Below, piece after piece: positions 33,001 through 47,045 of a stretch of 64,000 bases of DNA. Numbering within the stretch: the first letter of the stretch is position 1; every line of letters starts with the position of its first letter. Below the pieces are notes generated by a model. It did no database searches, was not told the DNA's origin, and saw nothing but the letters and a program-made list of their open reading frames with translations. The position numbers and the translations under genes are program-made. The DNA comes from Lethocerus indicus (lineage: Eukaryota > Arthropoda > Insecta > Hemiptera > Belostomatidae), in NCBI GenBank assembly GCA_019843655.1, contig JACDQD010000005.1, positions 32,622,954-32,686,953 of the forward strand. Reading direction: 5' to 3'.

Positions 33001-36000
33001 GGGGTTGTACAATACAGTAGGGTTTGTGGTGTTTTTATGTCTCCTTTTGCTCGTTGACCGTGGTTTCGGCCGTTCGCCGTCTTCAGTAGCGCTGTGTCAG
33101 TGTCACCGCCGGATGCAGAGTGCCGAAAGTGACTGACACCGCCGCTACTGAAGATGGCGACCGGCCGAAACCACGGTCTGGCAAAAGAAGACCACGAAAC
33201 GGGTACGTTAGACGAAATAAGTGAAATATTAGTGGGCGCATAAAAATGAAGAATTTAAATTATTGAAACGGATTCCGAGGCTGACCGAGGACTTTGTTAC
33301 CGAAGTATAATGCAAACTATTTATTATAACTGGTTCGCCCAAAAAATTTGGAATACCGTACCTTCTTGTCGTCCACCATTACGGTCAGTTGTGTGGCCCT
33401 TGGATTGAAAACGTGTGTCGGTTCAGGATAATTGGGAAGGACTTCACCTGGCGCCGCCGCCATAATTATAGCCCTGAAAATGAAAAAAGGAAAAAGTTTA
33501 AACGCGTCCTCAGGACCGCCCCAGGACTCGGAAGACCCGAAGTAGTATATTATATCCGTATATTCGGCATATGAAAGTAGTATTTTTTCTGTCTGTACAA
33601 CGACACCTTCTGCGCGTCTGAGGTACGCCGTAATTGCCGGCCTGCAGTACGCCGAAAGTGACCTGATAGCCCATCTTGATGAGGCAGCGCAGCGTCAACT
33701 TGAGGACCATGCTCCTTTTGAAAGAGACGAAATTTCTGACGTTTTCCAAGATGAAGAATCTCGGCCGATAGTAGTCGCAGTACGACAGAAAGGATACGAT
33801 TAGCGAGTTCTGCACAGAGAAAGGATTCAAAAAATTTATTTATTAATGAAAATTGTCTGTTACAACTAGCGACGTTATTATATTCTAAAATATGACCGAA
33901 TACAAGACGAAGGATCAAGGATTCAAATAGAACACACCAGCTGTAGGCGTGAATTAAAGAAAAACTGACCTATTTTTGGGCAGAAAAACCACTTTTTACC
34001 CACATTTTTGTTCCGAAAAACGACTGGTTTTTAAGCCCATTTTAGGGATGGCGATGCACTGTTCGGATCGAAAAACCACATTTCGACCCAATTTATGGGT
34101 TGAAAATCGACTTATTAACCCGATTTTTGGGCCAAAAAACAGCATTTGAACCCCATTTTACGGTCCTTAGGCCCAAAAATGGCATTTTTAGACGTAAAAT
34201 TGGCCCAATAAGTGCTTTTTAAGCCCAAAAATGGCATTTATGGACACAAAATTGACACAAAAATGCGCTGTTTAGGCCCAAAACTCGCATTTTTGGACAC
34301 CAAATTGGCCAAAAAGGCTGTTTTTAGGCCAAAAAATGGCATTTTTAGACGCCAAATTGGCTCCAAAATGCGGTTTTTAGACCCAAAAATGGCATTTTTA
34401 GACGCAAAATTGGCCTGAAAATGCCGTTTTTAGACCTAAAAATAGTATTTTTAGACACAAAAATGGCATTTTTGGACGCAAAATTGGTCCAAAAAAACTA
34501 TTTTTAGGCCCAAAAATAGCAATTTTAGAGGCAAAACTGGCCCGAAAATGTGGTTTTTAGGCCCAAAAATGGCATTTTTAGACGCAAAATAAGCCCAGAA
34601 ATGCGGTTTTTAGGAGCAAAAATGGCATTTATAGACGCAAAATTGGCCCAAAATGCGGTTTTTAGGCCCAAAAAAGGGCATTTTAGACGCAAAATTGGGC
34701 CAAAAATGCGGTTTTAGGCCCAAAAATGGCATTTTTAGACGCAAAATTGGGCCAAAATGCGGTTTTTAGGCCCAAAAATGGCATTTTTAGACGCAAAATT
34801 GGGCCAAAAATGCGGTTTTTAGGCCCAAAAATGGCATTTTTAGACGCAAAATTGGGCCAAAAATGCGGTTTTTAGGCCCAAAAATGGCATTTTTAGACGT
34901 AAAATTAGCCCAAAAAAACTATTTATAGGCCCAAAAATAGCAATTTTAGAGGCAAAACTGGCCCGAAAATGTGGTTTTTAGGCCAAAAAATGGCATTTTT
35001 AGACGCAAAATAGGCCCGAAAATGCGATTTTTAGGCCCTAATATGCCCCTTTTAGATGTAAAATTGGCCCAAAATGCGGTTTTAGGAGCAAAAATGGCAT
35101 TTTTAGACGCAAAATAGGCCTAGAAATGCTATTTTTAGGCCCAAAAAAAGCATTTATAGACGCAAAATTGGCCCAAAATGCGGTTTTTAGGAGCAAAAAT
35201 GGCATTTTTAGACACAAAATTGGGCCAAAAATGCTGTTTTTAGGCCCAAAAAAAGCATTTATAGACGCAAAATTGGCCCAAAATGCGGTTTTTAGGAGCA
35301 AAAATGGCATTTTTAGACGCAAAATTGGGCCAAAAATGCGGTTTTTAGGCCCAAAAATGGCATTTTTAGACGCAAAATTGGGCCAAAAATGCGGTTTTTA
35401 GGCCCAAAAAGGGCATTTTTAGACGTTAAATTAGCCCAAAAAAACTATTTTTAGGCCCAAAAATAGCATTTTAGATTTTTTAATGTAAAATATTGGCCCA
35501 GAAATGCTGTTTTAGGCCCAAAAAAAGCATTTATAGACGCAAAATTATTTAAAATGCCGTTTTAGGAGCAAAAATGGGCCAAAAATGCAGTTATTAGGAC
35601 CCAAAAATAGCAATTTTATACGCAAAAAAAATGCTGTTTTAGGCCCTAAAATGTCACTTTTAGATGAAAAATTCGCCAAAATGCGAAAAACCTAAATTTT
35701 CGATTTTCAACCCGCCATTTCAGGGGCAAGTGTAACTCACTTTTGTACACTTGTGGGTGGAATATGGGATCGATCTGAGAAAATTTTCGAAAAACCTAAA
35801 TTTTCGATTTTCAACCCGCCATTTCAGGGGCAAGTGTAACTCACTTTGGTACACTTGTGGGTGGAATATGGGATCGATCTGAGAAAATTTTCGAAAAACC
35901 TAAATTTTCGATTTTCAACCCGCCATTTCAGGGGCAAGTGTAACTCACTTTGGGACACTTGTGGGTGGAATATGGGATCGATCTGAGAAAATTTTCGAAA

Positions 36001-39000
36001 AACCTAAATTTTCGATTTTCAACCCGCCATTTCAGGGGCAAGTGTAACTCACTTTAGTACACTTGTGGGTGGAATATGGGATCGATCTGAGAAAATTTTC
36101 GAAAAACCTAAATTTTCGATTTTCAACCCGCCATTTCAGGGGCAAGTGTAACTCACTTTGGTACACTTGTGGGTGGAATATGGGATCGATCTGAGAAAAT
36201 TTTCGAAAAACCTAAATTTTCGATTTTCAACCCGCCATTTCAGGGGCAAGTGTAACTCACATTTGTACACTTGTGGGTGGAATATGGGATCGATCTGAGA
36301 AAATTTTCGAAAAACCTAAATTTTCGATTTTCAACCCGCCATTTCAGGGGCAAGTGTAACTCACTTTGGGACACTTGTGGGTGGAATATGGGATCGATCT
36401 GAGAAAATTTTCGAAAAACCTAAATTTTCGATTTTCAACCCGCCATTTCAGGGGCAAGTGTAACTCACATTTGTACACTTGTGGGTGGAATATGGGATCG
36501 ATCTGAGAAAATTTTCGAAAAACCTAAATTTTCGATTTTCAACCCGCCATTTCAGGGGCAAGTGTAACTCACTTTAGTACACTTGTGGGTGGAATATGGG
36601 ATCGATCTGAGAAAATTTTCGAAAAACCTAAATTTTCGATTTTCAACCCGCCATTTCAGGGGCAAGTGTAACTCACATTTGTACACTTGTGGGTGGAATA
36701 TGGGATCGATCTGAGAAAATTTTCGAAAAACCTAAATTTTCGATTTTCAACCCGCCATTTCAGGGGCAAGTGTAACTCACTTTGGGACACTTGTGGGTGG
36801 AATATGGGATCGATCTGAGAAAATTTTCGAAAAACCTAAATTTTCGATTTTCAACCCGCCATTTCAGGGGCAAGTGTAACTCACATTTGTACACTTGTGG
36901 GTGGAATATGGGATCGATCTGAGAAAATTTTCGAAAACCTAAATTTTCGATTTTCAACCCGCCATTTCAGGGCAAGTGTAACTCACTTTGTACACTTGTG
37001 GGTGGAATATGGGATCGATCTGAGAAAATTTTCGAAAAACCTAAATTTTCGATTTTCAACCCGCCATTTCAGGGCAAGTGTAACTCACTTTGTACACTTG
37101 TGGGTGGAATATGGGATCGATCTGAGAAAATTTTCGAAAAACCTAAATTTTCGATTTTCAACCCGCCATTTTCAGGGCAAGTGTAACTCACTTTGTACAC
37201 TTGTGGGTGGAATATGGGATCGATCTGAGAAAATTTTCGAAAAACCTAAATTTTCGATTTTCAAGGCCAAATTTTGCCCTAAAATTTTCTTGTACACTTG
37301 TGGGTGGAATATGGGATCGATCAATTTTTAAAAATTTTCGCATTTTGCTAAAAATTTTTGTTTCCAATTTTGCGTCTAAAAATGCCATTTTGGCCCTAAA
37401 ACCGCATTTTTGGCCAATTTTGCGTCTAAAATGCCATTTTGGGCCAAATAAGCGCATTTTGGGCCTAAATACCGCATTTTGAGCCAATTTTGCGTCTAAA
37501 TTGCAATTTTGGCCCTAAAACCGCATTTTCGTCCAATTTTGCATTTAAAAATGCCATTTTGGCCCTAAAAACCGCATTTTGGGTTATTTTGCGTCTAAAA
37601 TGCCATTTTTACCCTAAAACCGCATTTTGGGTAATTACGCGTCAAAAATGCCATTTTGGCCTAAAACCTCATTTTGGGCTATTTTGCGTAAAATAATGCC
37701 TTTTTGGCCCTAAAACCAGATTTTTGCCCTAAAACCGCATTTTGGTCAATTTTGCGTCAAAAATGCCATTTTAGACCAAATAAGCGAATTTTGAATACCG
37801 CATTTTGGTCCATTTTGCGTTTAAAACCGCATTTTGGCCCTAAAACCGCATTTTGGTCCAATTTTGCGTTTAAAATGCCATTTTGGCCAATTTTGCGTCT
37901 AAAATGCCATTTTGGTAAATAAGCGCATTTTGGGCCTTAATACCGCATTTTTGGCCAATTTTGCGTCTAAAATGCAATTTTTGGCCCTAAAACCGCATTT
38001 TGGTCCAATTTTGCGTTTAAAAATGCCATTTTGGCCAATTTTGCGTTTAAAAAATGCCATTTTGGCCAATTTTGCGTTTAAAATGCCATTTTGTTTAAAA
38101 ACCGCATTTTTGGCCAATTTTGCGTCTAAAATGCCATTTTTGGCCCTAAAACCGCATTTTGGATTTTGCGTTTAAAATGCCATTTTGGCCCTAAAACCGC
38201 ATTTTGGTTTTTGCGTCTAAAAATGCCATTTTTGCCCTAAAACCGCATTTTTGCCCTAAAACCGCATTTTGGTCCAATTTTGCGTCTAAAATGCCATTTT
38301 GGGCCTAAAAGCCGCATTTTTGGACCTAAAACCGCATTTTGGTCCAATTTTGCGTCTAAAATGCCATTTTGGGCCTAAAAGCCGCATTTTTGGACCTAAA
38401 AACCGCATATTTGGGCCAATTTTGCGTCTAAAAATGCCATTTTTGGCCCTAAAAACCGCATTTTGGGCCAATTTTGCGTCTAAAAATGCCATTTTTGGGC
38501 CTAAAAACCGCATTTTTGGGCCAATTTTGCCTTTAAAAATGCCATTTTTGGCCCTAAAAACCGCATTTTTGGGCCATTTGGCGTCCAAAAATGCCATTTT
38601 TGGCCCTAAAAACCGCATTTTTGGGCCAATTTCGGGTTTAAAAATGCCATTGTTAGACCAAAAAACCGCATTTTTGGGCCATTTTGCGTCTAAAAATGTC
38701 ATTTTTGGGCCTATTTTGCGCATTTTTGGGCCTATTTTGAGCTAAAAATGCCATTTTTTGGCTAATTTTGCGTCTAAAAATGCCATTTTAGAGCCTAAAC
38801 ACCGCATTTTTAGGTTAATTTTGCGTCCAAGAATGTCATTTTTGGGCCTAAAAACCGCATTTTGGCCAATTTTGTGCCTAAAAATGCCATTTTTGGGCCT
38901 AATAGGCGCATTTTTGGGCCTAAAAACCGCATATTTGGGTCAATTTTGCGTCTAAAAATGCCATTTTTGGACCTAAAAAGAACATTTTTGGGCCAATTTT

Positions 39001-39677
39001 CCGTAAAAAAATTCAATTTTAGTGCCTAAAAATCGCATTTTTGGGCCATTTTTACGTTAAAAAAAATTCCATTTTAGAGCAAAAAACCGCATTTTAGGCC
39101 AATTTTGCGTCTAAAAATGCCATTTTTGCCCTAAAAACCGCATTTTTGGGCCATTTTGCATCTAAAAATGCCATTTGTGAGCCTAATAAGCGCATTTTTG
39201 CGTAAAAAATGCCATTTTAGAGCTTAAAAACCGCGTTTTTGAGCCTAAAAATCGCAGTTCGGGCCAATTTTGCGTCTAGAAATGCCATTTCTGGCCTACA
39301 AACCGCATTTTCGGGCCAATTTTGGGCCTAAAAAGCTCATTTTTTGGGTATTTTGCTTCAAAAAATGCCATTTAACCCCTAAAAATCGCATTTTTGGGCC
39401 AATTTTGCGTTAAAAAAAAATGCCATTTTAGAGCAAAAAACCGCATTTTGGGCCAATTTTGCGTTAAAAAATGTCATTTTTGGGTCTAAAAGGGCATTTT
39501 CGGGCCAATTTTGCGTCTAAAAACCCCATTTTGGGCAGTGTTTGTGCCTGAAAACTGTGTTGAAAACAACATTTTTGTTTGCATTTATATATAGTGGTAT
39601 GATTTATATATAAATACGCATAATCATAATGCAAACATAAATGTTGTTTTCAACACAGTTCAACACAGTATATATAA

Positions 39678-39729
<52 letters not shown>

Positions 39730-42700
39730 TAAGGGAATAATTTATGCCCTAATGTTGCTTTAATAGTGAACAATTAATACTTTTAATATTAATTAAAATG
39801 ATTAAACATGTTATTAATAATTTAAAAATATAATTCCCAATCAATTTTGGAGGTGTCCTACCTTAAACAGAGAGTATTGCCTGCTATTGAACCTATTCAT
39901 TCCGCTAAAACCTTGACACGGTGGTCCTCCACACAGCAATTCCACTTCACCCTTCTGAGGCAGACGTTGTCCTTTATCTGTTTTGGTTTCACCCTAAAGT
40001 AATGAAAAAACACATTGAAATAAATAAATATCGAATGATAAATATTTCTGAAATATTAAAAATAACAAGAAATGCCTTAATATTAATGATATCAAGGAGC
40101 GATATTAATTAACACTTTTGCGAAAATAAAAGAGCACAATGCGTTCTAGCTTTTTATACACACAAACACACACACAATTGAACCGGTCAATGTAATTTTG
40201 ATGTTTCAGAAAGGACCGAATAATAACGTATCAAAGAATCTTATCTGTGCAAAGATGTTGACGTACTAAAAATATGTACAACGCCACTTGTTGGTGAAAT
40301 CCGCAATTACTTAGTCGTTAACCCAATGCACCTTCCTTCAGTCACTTGCCATCTTCAGTAGTTGAACAGTATGAATGCAGCGGTGGCTTTTATCACGCTA
40401 CCGAAAATGGCAAGCGGCTAGGAAATCGGTCTAGGAATAGACAAAGCCGATAAGTCCGGACAGATCGCAAAAACACACACACACACAACGGATATCCCAA
40501 TCAGCTACTTACGTTCATCACAAGTTTTAAAATTAGATTGCAATCTTCGTTGAAAACGATGGCGTTGGGATTGTTAATTCTGAAGGCATCGGCCGCCGGC
40601 TCTTCCTTTTCGATGGCCCATTTCGTTTCCGCGATGCCGGCCTGATGCAGCCCCTCGGACAGACCTGAAAACAAAAAAAAACGGTGTCACCGTCGATTTC
40701 GGAAAATATTTTTCACCTAAACAAACAATATAAGGTAATACAAATAGATACATAAACAATGAATTAATTTGACTCTTCAATTTCTCGTTAACCTTTTCGC
40801 TGCGGAGCGCCTAGAAACGAATTGCTAATTTTTTTTTTATTCTTGTTATTAACGTATTGATATTAACCTTATCTCCGCATCCAGCAAATACGTCCAAAAA
40901 TGCTATTTTTGGCCCTAAAAACCGCATTTTTGGCCCTGAAATCCGCATTTTTGGGTCTAAAATCCGCATTTCTGGGCCAATTTTGCGTCTAAAAGTGCCA
41001 TTTTTGGGCCTTAGGGCGCATTTTTTTTGGGGGTCTAAAATACCAATTTTTAGGGCAAAACCCGCATTTTTAGGCCAATTTTGCGTCTAAAATGCCATTT
41101 TGGCTAAAATACATTTTTGGGTGCGTCTAAAAATTTTTTTTTGGGCGTCTAAAAAACCATTTTTTTGCCAATTTTTTAAACATGCCATTTTGGCTCTAAA
41201 ACCGCATTTTTTGCGCTCTAGAAACAATTGCTAAATTCTTGTTATTAAGATATTAACCTTACCTCCGCATCCAGCAAATACCCATTTTGGGCCAATTTTG
41301 CGTCTAAAATGCCATTTTTGGGCGTCTAAAAAAAGGCCATTTATTTTGCGTCTAAAAATGCCATTTTTTGGCCAATGGCGGCGCCTAGAAACAATTGCTA
41401 ATTTTTTTTTATTCTTGTTATTAACGTATTGATATTAACCTTACCTCCGCATCCAGCAAATACGTCCAGACAATTGAGCTGTTTCGAAATCGTTGGCCAA
41501 CATTCAGCTACCACTTTTCTCTTTTCCACTTTCGCCGTTCCCTTGCCCTTTCCTTTACCCTAAACAGAATTTCACCCCTCTATTATAACTTTACACGTAA
41601 TAACACAGTTCAGACTACGAATAACGAATGAAAACTGTCTCGAACTCTTTTTCTATACTACATTTTTTGTAGACTGTCCCAAACCAATCACTAGTGGTTG
41701 GTGATATGTATATGTTACTTTGTCTTATCAAACATTATCGATTACTGATAATGTTATGAGTTCATTCGACCGAACAATAAAACGGACTACTGTTGTCAAG
41801 ATTTATAACCTTCCCTTCGGCTACTCGGAAATATTACCTTTCCGACGTCTCCCAACTGTTTTGCAATTTTCGGCGGCTCAATAGTTTTCTCGTCGTCCGG
41901 ATCGTAACCTTCGGTGAAGTAGTACCGGTGGGGACCGGCCCTCGTCCACGAAGCCAAATCTTCGATCAGATTCTCGCTGTACACCACTATGCACTTTCCG
42001 GTAACGTCGCCGAAATTTACAATAACCTCTGGAACGTATAAGAAAAACGCCGTCGCAATAACAAACTTTTCAATAACACAACAAGCGGAAAAGTTGTACC
42101 GCGCAATTTTCAAAATTTTCAACTCGGTCGGTTTCATCGATCAGCCTCACTCAGTGTTCAAGCGTTTTAGTGCGGGGTTTTAAAAATACGTGTCGGATCG
42201 TGCCATGAAGCGCGATCCAATTCATTTGCATCTTAATGTCTTAAAGATGGACAGCTAATTATGCAGGTTGTTTACGATTATTTGAAAGAAAATTTTTAAT
42301 AACGAGAGGAAACTCTGACAGACTCTCACGACAAGATACATTCTGAACCGAGAGCGTTGCGAATCGACGATTGCGACCGAAAAGAGCGAAGCGGTTCACC
42401 ACAGTACACGAACGTAGGCGTGGCACTTAAACGGTTAATAAAAAATATACCCGATGTAAAAAAAAAGCGGCAGTGATCCATCAACATCCATTCAATCTCA
42501 TGTCCCTGTCTACTCCAATCTCGATACTATCATCGCCTATAGTTGAGTACAATAAAACTTAAATAACTATAGCCTCGGATCCTAGACAATTTTCAATAAC
42601 TTTTCTTTTTCCGGCTCTATTTATCCGTGGACATATGTCCACTGGTTTTCCCAACAACTGACTTGCGAACTGACATCGATGGCACAATTCGAACTGCCGA

Positions 42701-45700
42701 AAGCTGTCTGGGTCCGCGAAGGGCACAGTTAATAGTGCGACTATAAATAATTTAATATCACTGTTTTGTGGTCTGCGAGGGGTTGGAATGCTGTAGGTTG
42801 GTTCGTGATGTTTCTGTCTCCTCTCTCGCCGCTGTTCGGTCTTTCGCTAGACCGGTTTCGGCCGCCGCTCGCCATCTTCAGTAGCGCTGTGTTACTGTCA
42901 CTCTGTTGGCACTTTGACGGTACATGTGAAAGTGACAGTGGGCAGTGAGGATGCCCAAAAAAACCTCCAGTGGCTAACACAGCGCTACTGAAGATGGCGA
43001 GCGGCCCCCGAAACCGGTCTAGCAAAAGACCAAACCTCAGCGAGAGGAGACAAGAAACATCACGAACCTACACCGACTATAAATAAATTCTGAACGTCGG
43101 TGTCTCGCCGAACTGATAAAAAGAGATATTTTACCTTCGTTCGAACAGTACAACATGTTGATGTCCAGTTGGTGGCTCTGAATCGACACGCCGGTCGTGT
43201 TTTCAGGCCTATAAAACTTGAGAACTTTAATACAGATATCGGCCGGAGCGATAAGTTTCGCTTTAGAATTTGTGACGATGGCCGTTATCAGACCGATACA
43301 GAACGGTTGAGGTGTCGTTTCGTTTGAACCCTTCACGTGATCCGAACTTTTCCTGTAAAATTCGGGATAGAGATCTTCGTCCACCTGAAAAGTGTGTACA
43401 AAAGGAAATATATTTCATGAAAGAAAACAAAATTTAATATACCTGTTTTGTGGTCTGCGAGGGGGGTTGGAATACTGTAGGTTCGTGATGTTTCCGTCTC
43501 CTCTCGCTGGTTTGGTCTTTTGCCAGACTGGTTTGCCTTGGCCATCTTCAGTAGCGCTTGTGTTACTGATACCCGTTAGCACTTTGATGTTTTTTGGGCA
43601 TACTCACCGCCCACTGTACTTTGTTAATCCGTTTTCTAAGTGTGAGTCAGATTGTCGAAGGGATGGTGTGGTGGTGGTTGGGAGGGTGTGATCCTTTAAT
43701 AGGATTATAAAATCCGAAGACAAACATAAACCCCCCAATAACAATAACAGAACACATATATATAAACGACTGACATACTGACAAACACTACAGTACAGTG
43801 TTTTTTGAGGATGCCCCAAAAAACATCCAAAGTGCCAACAGTGACTAACACAGCGCTACTGAAGATGGCGAGTCGGCCGAAACCGGTCTGGCAAAAGACC
43901 AAACCTCGGCGAGAGGAGACAGAAACATCACGAACCTAAAAAGAAAAAAAAGCTTAAAACGTGCGATATTACACAAAATTAATTGTTCCGTAACATAAAT
44001 GAAAAAATATTGAACGTTCGAGGGAAGGTTTTAGTCATTTCAATATTTTTCTAAACTCTCTAAAATTTAAAATATTCCCAAGCTATTACTGTAAACCAAT
44101 CGGATATCCGTTACCTTCCAGCCCGACCGGAGGCCTTACAATTAATAAATAAATTTTAAAAAAAAAAAATAATGTTACGGAATATTTCAACAGAATACGT
44201 ACGTACTAAAATTACACAAAATAGATATTACCTTTTCCGTTTTACGGTTGTTGAGACCTTTGAAGATGCGCCCGAATGTTTTAAACCTGAACGTAGTTGG
44301 AGCCAAAAAAACGCAGCATCCCACCCTGTACTCTTCGCCTTTCCATTTCACTACACCGTACTGTATCTACCGAATAGATGGACATTTCATTATGACATGT
44401 TTTATTTATTATGAATTTTTTCGTACAATTTTCGAGTATCGTTTTTTTTTTTTTAAAAAACCATCACCTCTCGACTATCTGCAGGTAAATCCTCTATTTT
44501 TTCGTCGATGGACGGCGTCTCGTATTTCTGTTGCTGATACAATCTCTCGCAGGATACGCAAAACCTATAAGGCGATATAAAACGTTGTAATTACAAAATT
44601 TATCCTTTTCGATTAATAAAAATATTACCCAATACCCGTATATATATTACTGCATACCTATGCAACGCTGCAGGGTTGTTGCATTCGGGATCAGGTCGTG
44701 GATCCTCGAATCTGCCATAGGTTTCATTATACCTGGAACACAGAACTGAAAACTTGAACTATCGTTCGTGAAAAAATATATTCGGAATAAACAATGTCGA
44801 AATATTGTAAAGGAACCGCTTTGCGCTCGAACGGTGCCTCTCTCGGCCACCGCTGGATGTGATGCGATAACTCGAGCGGTGCCTGAGAGATGCAGACCGT
44901 TCCTAAGGACCTAAGGGATATCGCTCGAAAGGTCTAATCGGCCTTTTGTAGATCATATTACGCGGTGTCTAAACAGCTATAAGGGTGCGTTATCCGAAAT
45001 AAAGGACGTCTTAGCACCGCGCTCATGCGATAAAATGTCTTATCGGAACTCCGGCTTCGACATCGGTTCGAACTCGACCTTCTTGTCGATCGCATCATTT
45101 CTTTTTCAAAGTTACCGAGAGCCCCCGATAAGTATTGAATACGACGAAGAAATTACTTCTAGCGAAGAGACGAGTTCGATTTTTCGGCGGTAACGAACGA
45201 AATTACGCCACTACGTAGAGACGGCTCGCCCGTAAGAATGAAGACGGAAGTGATGAAGATGACGATGACGTTAGAGGAGTGAATCCGGAAGCCGAAGTGA
45301 CTGTACAGAAGAGATCGAACCTTCGGAATGGACGGTGTGCGCGGAATCCGAAGAAATCCCCCGAGGAATACCGTTTATATCCGGTGAAAGACGAGTAGGA
45401 CCGCGCGTATAAAAGGACCGATAGATTTTTTCAAATTATTTTTCACCGAGGAATTAGTTATCGAGATAGTGAAGGGAAACTGACAATAACGCCGCAAGGA
45501 AAGTAGAAGGGAAGACGTTATCATCCCCGTTCTATATGGCGATATAACGGTTACAGTACGAGTTGTGCCGGTTCACCCGACAGAAAAGCGCCTCGAGGCA
45601 AAGGGTTAATAATTACGACAATTGTTCAGTTATACTACGGTTCTTTGACGAAGAGAAATTTAACCGAAACCAACGTTTCCGTTATAAATTTTTACTGAGA

Positions 45701-46991
45701 AGTGATAAAAAAAAAAAAAACGCCGATAATTTTTATTAACACGTTGAGTGCCGTGTCAGTCACCGGTGACTGAAGTATGATATAAAACTAAAAAATTTAC
45801 ATCGTTTTATGTTGTTATCTGAAATTTATTTAAAGTCCACTCAATTTTTATTCAATACGGGATTTTAATATTAATGTATATAAAAATTTTTTCAGAAAAG
45901 TCGGATTTTAATGGATTTTATTAAACATAGAATGGTTGTCCCTCGCAAGTATCACAAGATGTTGCGATTCTTTTGGTAAAATTTCTCGCTCTTTTTTTTT
46001 TTTCCCCGGCGCACTGCGCCGCATTTTCTTCGTACGTTTGAACACTCGCATCGAGTAAATTTCAATACGTTAGTAGTGCGCTTCGCATTGCCAGCGTGCG
46101 CGGCCTGACGGGTATTTCCTTATAAAATCGTGTCGCGCTCAACGCGTTAAATATATAAACACTTATTTATTGACGTATAGGCGTAATGCATTGCGGTGTA
46201 AACAGATTACCTTTTCTGATAGAAGAAAGATTTGCCGTCGTCTGGAATTATGAAATCGGAATCGGAGCAATCGGCGAGGGATTTGCCTCCGTCGGTGCCC
46301 CAACCGGGTGCCATCGGCTTGTAAACAACGGACACCTTGCCGGTCACTCCGCTCAACAGTGAATTTTCACATTCGTCGACAAGGAAAAGCTCTTTCGGAT
46401 CTCCAGTCTCACCGAGAACAGTTTCACTGCTACGACTGTACATTAAATATACATCGTTAAATATGCAATAGTAAATTACTCGATATAATATACAAATTGT
46501 ACATGTATACATACGTATTCGGCATGGAATAGCATACTACATGAAAGTATGTAAGTTATTTGCGGAGTAGATAAAAAAAAAGTTGCCCGCTTTAGTAATA
46601 TATAAAATAATGAGTTTTTACTACTGTTATTTCAATTGAAATGTTTAATAACATATAATTTTAAGCCCGACGACGAAATTGGCGAATTTCAATTTTATTA
46701 CTTTCATATATTGTACAACGAAAGAATTGAGAATTTGACATTTTTATATAGCACAATCGGTAACTTATGTCTATGTTCACTGTCCCAACTTAAATACTAA
46801 TAAAGTCTACTGTAGGTTCGTGATGTTTCTGTCTCCTCTCGCTGCGGTTTGGTCTTTTGCTAGACTGCGGTTTCGGCTGCTTCGCCATCTTCAGTAGCGC
46901 TGTGTTACTGTCACTGTTAGCACTTTTTTGGGCATCCTCACTGCCCACTGTCACTTTCACATGTACTGTAGTGTTTGTCAGTATGTCAGTC

Positions 46992-47045
<54 letters not shown>

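Noticed and set aside
36897..37331. 144-residue open frame through the 104-bp satellite
   Set aside because: It exists only where small deletions change the unit length to a multiple of three, and its residues just repeat the satellite.
34212..39016. Open frames of up to 148 residues with repeating FGPK/ALKTAF-like motifs
   Set aside because: They follow the ~52-bp satellite, occur on both strands and are interrupted wherever unit length changes, so they are not genes.
34170..39540. Regular repeats that might suggest a CRISPR array
   Set aside because: Units are contiguous without unique spacers and the DNA is eukaryotic with spliced genes.
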